Positions 59,640-64,000 of a stretch of 64,000 nucleotides of DNA are shown here, piece after piece; the first letter of the stretch is position 1; every line of letters starts with the position of its first letter. The stretch is from NCBI GenBank assembly GCA_025458865.1, contig JALORP010000011.1, positions 37,848 through 101,847 on the forward strand. The letters run 5' to 3'. The position numbers and the translations under genes are program-made. Source of the DNA: Steroidobacteraceae bacterium. Lineage in GTDB: Bacteria > Pseudomonadota > Gammaproteobacteria > Steroidobacterales > Steroidobacteraceae. The notes beneath the pieces were generated by a model that was not told the origin of the DNA, ran no database searches, and saw only the letters and a program-made list of their open reading frames with translations.

Positions 59640-61898
59640 ATGAAACCCGGCCCGTCGCCCGTCGAGACCGAACGGCTCGCGCAGCTCCTCCCGATTCTCC
59701 TCGTGGCCGCTGCCTGCCTGTTCAACCTGCTGGCCTATGCGGCCGAGCTGGTCGTCGCCGCACCCCCCGTCAACGACGACGTCTTTCATCTCGGACTGGC
59801 CGGGCGCATGAACGCCGCCTGGGAAGCCGGCGGCAACCCGCTCGACACCTGGATCGGCTACTGGGGCCAGGGCTTCCCCGTCCTGCGCTATTACCAGCAC
59901 CTGCCTCATTTCGTGACGGTGCTCGTGCACCGACTGAGCGGCGGGTACGTATCGCTTCCAGCTGCTTATGACGGGCTGCGCGTCCTGCTGCTGGCCCTTC
60001 TGCCGCTCAGCTTCTACCTCGGCGCACGCCGCCTCGGCGCCGCCCGCCTCGCCGCGGCCTGCGTGGCGCTTTGCGTGCCGCTCCTGGCGGCGGATCCCGC
60101 CGTGCGTCACTTCCTCGGCTTCCAGCCGCGATCGTTCCTCTGGTCCGGCGCGGGCATGTTCCCGCAGCTCTTCGCCATGGTGCTGTTCCCGCTGGCGCTC
60201 GGCGGGGCCGTGCGGACCGCGCTCGGCGGCCGCGGCTACGCACCGGCGATCGCATGGCTCGCGGCGACCTGGCTGTCGCACCTCGTGCTCGGCTACACCG
60301 CCTGCCTGCTCGGGCTGCTGGTCCTGCTCCATCCCGAGGCGAGCGGCCAGCGCGCGAGGGTCGCCTTGCGGCTTGCCGCGATCTACCTCGGCACCGCACT
60401 GGTCGCGTCGTACCTGCTGCTGCCGACGCTGCTCGAGTCGCAGTGGCTCTCGCGAAGCGCCTGGGAACCCGCCGAGTACTGGGACTCCTATGGCGCGCCG
60501 CAGGTGCTCGCCGCGCTCGTCGGCGGCGGCCTGCTCGACGGCAACCGGTTTCCGGTCCTCACGCTGCTCGCCGGGCTCGGCGCCGCATTCGCGGCCTTTG
60601 CCTGCCTCGACCGGCAGCGGCCGGACAGGGGCTTCGCGATCGTGGCGCTCGGCATCTTCGCGCTGGGCCTCATGCTCTTCTTCGGCCGGCCGACCTGGGG
60701 GCGCGCGCTCGAGCTCCTGCCCTTCTCGGCCAGCCTGCCGTTCCACCGCTTCATCTGCGCAGTGCAGGCCGGCGGCATCCTGCTCGCTGGATTCGCGCTC
60801 GCGCGGCTCGCAGAGCGGCTCGATTGGTCAAGGAACAACGCGAGGGCGGCGCTCGCCGGCATGGCGGCGCTGGTGCTGTTGTCGCCCGCCTTCGCCTCGA
60901 CCGGCTCGCTCGCGATCAGCAACGCGCGCTGGCGCGCCGAGGCCGCCAAAGCCTGGGCGGCCGAGGGCGGCGCGGTGGATCGCGCGCTCAGCGACTTTGC
61001 CGCGCTCGACCGCGCGAGTCCGGGTCGCGGCTACGCCGGCGCCAGCTGGGACTGGGGACGCGATTTCCGCGTCGGCAGCGTCAACGTGTACCACCGCTGG
61101 ACGGTCCACGAGCTGCCGGCCATCAGCTACATGTACCACACCATGGGCCTCGCCTCGGACCTCGAGCCGTACTTCGACCCGTGGCGGCGCGACCACCACG
61201 ATCTGTTCAACGTCCGGTACCGACTCGCCGATGCTTCGCAGGACCTGCCGCCGTTCGCGCAACCGCGAGCAGCGGACCCGGACATCGCGGCGGGCGTGGT
61301 CGAGACCGAGGGCTACTTCAGCGTCGTCGGCAGCGCCGGCTTCTTCCCCCGCCCGGCGGGCGACGCCGCGATGCTGCGCGAATTCAATCGCGCCTTCATC
61401 GCCGGGCAATGGCACGCGGCGGACTGGTTCGTGCGCATCGGCCTGCAGCCGACTGACTCTGCGGCGCCGGGCGAGATCGCGCTCGCGCCGGGCGGTCCGT
61501 TCGACTTCGACGACCCGCCCCGGGGCGCCGCGCCGCGCGGCCGCGTGCCCGAAAGCGGCGGCGCCGGGGACGTCTATCGCGCCCGGGTGCTGCTCGAGGA
61601 GCCGGGCATCGTCCTGTTCCGCATGGCCTATCACCCGCACTGGCAGGCCCTGCTCGGCGGGCGGCCGGTGCCCACGTTCATGCTCTCGCCCGGCTATGTC
61701 GGCGTGCACGTGCCGCCCGGCGAGCACCAGATCGTCATGACCTATAGCCCGCCGGGCTGGACGACGTGGGCGCGCTGGACCGGGTTCGCGATACTGGCGC
61801 TGGTCGGCGTCGCCGAGCGGGCAGGCCGGCGCTCTGCCCGTGCGGCCGAAACGCCTTCCAGGGCCGGCGCAAGATTCCGCAATGTTCCGTTCGTGTAA
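59640..61898 (+). CDS. Large polytopic membrane protein of the PTPS-related/YfhO-like group
   Basis: The 752-residue protein has an N-terminal half with about eleven to thirteen membrane helices and an early periplasmic loop (PPVNDDVFHLGLAGRMNAAWEAGG). The C-terminal periplasmic region contains SPGRGYAGASWDWGRDF and is closed by a last helix (about 722-738). This matches membrane glycosyltransferase-like proteins of the 6-pyruvoyl-tetrahydropterin synthase-related family. It is probably a polyprenol-sugar-dependent transferase (GT-C type), fitting the divergent GT2-GtrA gene. ATG 59640 was chosen, and an in-frame ATG at 59598 is an alternative. Confidence 0.78.
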   Translation: MKPGPSPVETERLAQLLPILLVAAACLFNLLAYAAELVVAAPPVNDDVFHLGLAGRMNAAWEAGGNPLDTWIGYWGQGFPVLRYYQHLPHFVTVLVHRLSGGYVSLPAAYDGLRVLLLALLPLSFYLGARRLGAARLAAACVALCVPLLAADPAVRHFLGFQPRSFLWSGAGMFPQLFAMVLFPLALGGAVRTALGGRGYAPAIAWLAATWLSHLVLGYTACLLGLLVLLHPEASGQRARVALRLAAIYLGTALVASYLLLPTLLESQWLSRSAWEPAEYWDSYGAPQVLAALVGGGLLDGNRFPVLTLLAGLGAAFAAFACLDRQRPDRGFAIVALGIFALGLMLFFGRPTWGRALELLPFSASLPFHRFICAVQAGGILLAGFALARLAERLDWSRNNARAALAGMAALVLLSPAFASTGSLAISNARWRAEAAKAWAAEGGAVDRALSDFAALDRASPGRGYAGASWDWGRDFRVGSVNVYHRWTVHELPAISYMYHTMGLASDLEPYFDPWRRDHHDLFNVRYRLADASQDLPPFAQPRAADPDIAAGVVETEGYFSVVGSAGFFPRPAGDAAMLREFNRAFIAGQWHAADWFVRIGLQPTDSAAPGEIALAPGGPFDFDDPPRGAAPRGRVPESGGAGDVYRARVLLEEPGIVLFRMAYHPHWQALLGGRPVPTFMLSPGYVGVHVPPGEHQIVMTYSPPGWTTWARWTGFAILALVGVAERAGRRSARAAETPSRAGARFRNVPFV

Positions 61899-61907
61899 GC
61901 TGCCGCA

Positions 61908-62393
61908 GTGAAAAAAGCCATTCGCAAGCCGCTCGACAGCATCGACCGGCGCATCCTCGAAGTGCTGCAGCGGGACGCATCGCTCTCGGCGGCCGAGGTA
62001 GCCGCCCGCGTCGGCCTGTCCACCACCACCTGCTGGCGCCGCATCCAGCAGCTGGACGAGGCCGGCGTCATCAAGGGCCGGGTGGCGGTGCTCGACCGCG
62101 CCGCACTCGGCCTCGACGTCATGGTGTTCGTGCAGGTGCGCCTGTCGACGCAGGGCCGCGACGCGATCGCGCAGTTCGACCGCGCCATCCGCGACCGGCC
62201 CGAGGTGCTCGACTGCTACACGCTGACCGGCGAGTGGGACTTCTGCCTGCGCATCGTCACCCGCGACATGAAGGAGTACGAGGCGTTCTTCCTCGACCAC
62301 CTGTCGAAGATCCCGAACGTGCAGTCGGTGAACTCGTCCATCGCGGTGACGGTGGTGAAGGAATCCACGGCGCTGCCGCTGCCGCGCGACTGA
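61908..62393 (+). CDS. Lrp/AsnC-family transcriptional regulator
   Basis: The 161-residue protein starts at GTG 61908. An N-terminal winged helix (about 8-60: [42 protein letters not shown]) is followed by a RAM ligand-binding domain (about 68-155). It likely senses an amino acid. The branched-chain amino-acid operon nearby and the BkdR precedent in Pseudomonas make that operon a candidate target, although it lies 3.7 kb away. No Shine-Dalgarno is visible before the GTG. Confidence 0.93.
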   Translation: MKKAIRKPLDSIDRRILEVLQRDASLSAAEVAARVGLSTTTCWRRIQQLDEAGVIKGRVAVLDRAALGLDVMVFVQVRLSTQGRDAIAQFDRAIRDRPEVLDCYTLTGEWDFCLRIVTRDMKEYEAFFLDHLSKIPNVQSVNSSIAVTVVKESTALPLPRD

Positions 62394-62490
62394 CAACCAC
62401 GGCCCCAGCCCGCAACGGGGCGCGGCCCAGACAGCGGGGTCCTGCGCGCGTTCGCGTAAGCTGCCCCCGACCACGACGCCAGGAGGATGC

Positions 62491-64000
62491 ATGACCGCCG
62501 CAGTCGACAGCCTTTACCGGGGCTTTCGCGATAGCTATCTCGACTACGAGACACTGACGGCCCAGCTGAAGGCCTGGGCCGAGGCCTATCCGGAGTTCGT
62601 CCGGCTGCAGTCGCTGGCGAAGACGGACGAAGGCCGCGACCTCTGGCTCCTCACCCTCGGTCCGGACCCGGACCGGCGCCGCCCGGCAGCGTGGATCGAC
62701 GGCAACATGCACGCGCTGGAAGTGTCCGGTTCGAGCGCGGCGCTGGCGGTCGCCGAGTCGGTGATCCGCCTGCACGCCGATCCGGCGGCGGCAGCCGCGC
62801 TCGGGCTGACGCCGGGCGTCGCCGAGCGACTTCGGGACGTGCTGTTCCACGTCATGCCGCGCATGTCGCCGGACGGCGCCGAACGGGTGCTGAAGACCGG
62901 GCGGTTCCTGCGCTCGGTGCCCCACGACGACAGGCTGCCGCGCGAGCGCCCGTTCTGGCGCGTCGGCGACGTGGACGGCGACGGCCAGTCACTGATGATG
63001 CGGGTCCAGGATCCCGCCGGCGACTACGTGGAGAGCCGGAACTTCCCGGGCCGCATGCTGCTGCGTGAGATCGACGACGAGGGTCCCTTCTACCGGCTCT
63101 ACCCGGAGGGGTTCATCGAGAACTTCGACGGGGAGACGGTCCCGGCACCGCACTTCCTCGACGACAACCCGACCGACCTCAACCGCAACTTCCCCTACGC
63201 GTGGATGCCGCCGTACGTCCAGGAGGGTGCCGGCGACTACCCGATGTCGGAGACGGAGTCACGGGCGGTCGTCGAGTTCACCTCGGCCCACCCGAACCTC
63301 TTCGCCTGGCTCAACCTGCACACCTTCGGCGGCGTGTTCATCCGCCCGCTCGGCCACAAGCCCGACAACGAAATGGAACCCGGCGACCTCGCGATCTTCA
63401 GGCAGATCGAGGCCTGGGGCGAACGCTATACCGGCTATCCCACGGTCAGCGGCTTCGAGGAGTTCACCTACAAGCCGAACAAGCCGCTGCACGGCGACCT
63501 GACCGACTATGCCTATCACCAGCGCGGCTGCATCGCCTACGTGTGCGAGCTGTGGGACCTGTTCGAGCAGGTCGGGCTTCCGCGCCCCAAGCGGTTCGTC
63601 GACCGCTACACCCGCCTCGACCGGGCCGAGGCCGAGAAGATCTATCGCTGGGACGCCGAGCACAACCAGGGCCGGCTGGCCGGCCGCTGGCGCCCGTTCC
63701 GCCATCCGCAACTCGGCGACGTGGAAGTCGGTGGCCCCGATCCGCGCATCGGCATCTGGAACCCGCCGCTCGACCGGCTCGCCGAGGTCTGCAACGGCCA
63801 GGCCGCCGCCTTCCTGCGGGTCGCCGCCATGGCGCCGAGGCTGGAACTGAAATGCTCGGTCGAGCCGCTCGCGAAGGGGCTGCACCGGGTGCGCTGCGAA
63901 GTCGCGAACCTCGGCTACCTGCCCAGCTTCGTCCTCGAGTCGTCCCGCAATCTCGACTGGAACGAGCCGGTGACCGTGTCAATCGAGGCCGAGGGCTGCG
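62491..64000 (+). CDS. M14-family zinc carboxypeptidase, C-terminus beyond window
   Basis: The first 503 residues are visible and the stop lies beyond the right edge. Zinc ligands are H74 and E77 in [10 protein letters not shown], with the third His in [10 protein letters not shown]. The catalytic Glu is in AYVCELWD. The family blocks YSREYKTPL-like [13 protein letters not shown] and [10 protein letters not shown] are present. There is no signal peptide, so it acts in the cytoplasm or is exported by another route. AGGAGG precedes the ATG. After about residue 430 a beta-rich domain begins ([29 protein letters not shown]), common in M14 enzymes with extra C-terminal beta-sandwiches. Confidence 0.9.
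   Translation, partial: MTAAVDSLYRGFRDSYLDYETLTAQLKAWAEAYPEFVRLQSLAKTDEGRDLWLLTLGPDPDRRRPAAWIDGNMHALEVSGSSAALAVAESVIRLHADPAAAAALGLTPGVAERLRDVLFHVMPRMSPDGAERVLKTGRFLRSVPHDDRLPRERPFWRVGDVDGDGQSLMMRVQDPAGDYVESRNFPGRMLLREIDDEGPFYRLYPEGFIENFDGETVPAPHFLDDNPTDLNRNFPYAWMPPYVQEGAGDYPMSETESRAVVEFTSAHPNLFAWLNLHTFGGVFIRPLGHKPDNEMEPGDLAIFRQIEAWGERYTGYPTVSGFEEFTYKPNKPLHGDLTDYAYHQRGCIAYVCELWDLFEQVGLPRPKRFVDRYTRLDRAEAEKIYRWDAEHNQGRLAGRWRPFRHPQLGDVEVGGPDPRIGIWNPPLDRLAEVCNGQAAAFLRVAAMAPRLELKCSVEPLAKGLHRVRCEVANLGYLPSFVLESSRNLDWNEPVTVSIEAEGC

Overview
The window is very GC-rich (roughly 68-70% by eye), densely packed, and looks like the chromosome of an aerobic Proteobacterium, most likely a gammaproteobacterium. 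Supporting genes are an icd-aceK pair, fadA/fadB, an NAD-malic enzyme, a branched-chain keto-acid dehydrogenase operon, TonB-dependent and RND/TolC-type outer-membrane systems, and an Lrp/AsnC regulator. I see no rRNA, tRNA, CRISPR array or complete insertion sequence. Placement below class is not possible by reading alone.

Layout. 1-2914 (minus): an envelope operon of a TlpA-like thioredoxin protein, a membrane-anchored coiled-coil protein and a TPR protein that runs off the left edge. 2977-11143: an extracytoplasmic c-type-haem block. A Tat-exported DUF1501 protein, a dihaem LamG lipoprotein and a monohaem DUF1588-like protein lie on the minus strand. A divergent HzsA-like PD40/dihaem lipoprotein follows, and its reading frame is broken near 9327. 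11249-15516: an envelope redox cluster of SH3b/beta-barrel protein, a second beta-barrel lipoprotein, TlpA, DUF4266, DUF3570 and, convergent, ApbE flavin transferase. 15664-29325: mixed housekeeping and accessory genes (SYLF, HIBADH-like, MsrA, VOC, a double-DTGA protease, aldo/keto reductase, an HhH protein with a metallophosphoesterase, kinase, TonB receptor, DMT). This stretch includes a roughly 1.2 kb segment bounded by 22-bp direct repeats (18733-19987).

29339-32256: a possible gene remnant, a lower-GC SDR, agmatine deiminase and a PAP2 phosphatase, with two notable palindromic elements. 32460-39617: fatty-acid beta-oxidation (acyl-CoA dehydrogenase, FadA, FadB), divergent from malic enzyme. 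39861-41519: small accessory genes. 41676-47871: a Cus-type copper/silver efflux operon led by a Cys/His-rich exported protein. 48047-51114: icd and its kinase/phosphatase aceK. 51111-58224: amino-acid metabolism, with a transsulfuration-type PLP enzyme, an acyl-CoA dehydrogenase, ilvE and the E1alpha-E1beta-E2 branched-chain dehydrogenase operon. 58373-61898: a polyprenol-phosphate glycosyltransferase with a GtrA domain, divergent from a large multi-span membrane protein. 61908-64000: an Lrp/AsnC regulator and an M14 carboxypeptidase cut by the right edge.

The genes combine acyl-CoA and branched-chain amino-acid catabolism, feeding acetyl-CoA and propionyl-CoA to a TCA cycle whose isocitrate branch point is switchable by AceK, with an elaborate envelope redox apparatus. 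The best candidate for an undescribed system is 2977-15516, where exported haem proteins and a flavinylation-linked outer-membrane cluster sit side by side. Many long ORF-track entries are antisense shadows and are left out. One real gene, at the left edge, is missing from the track because it starts with GTG and is incomplete.
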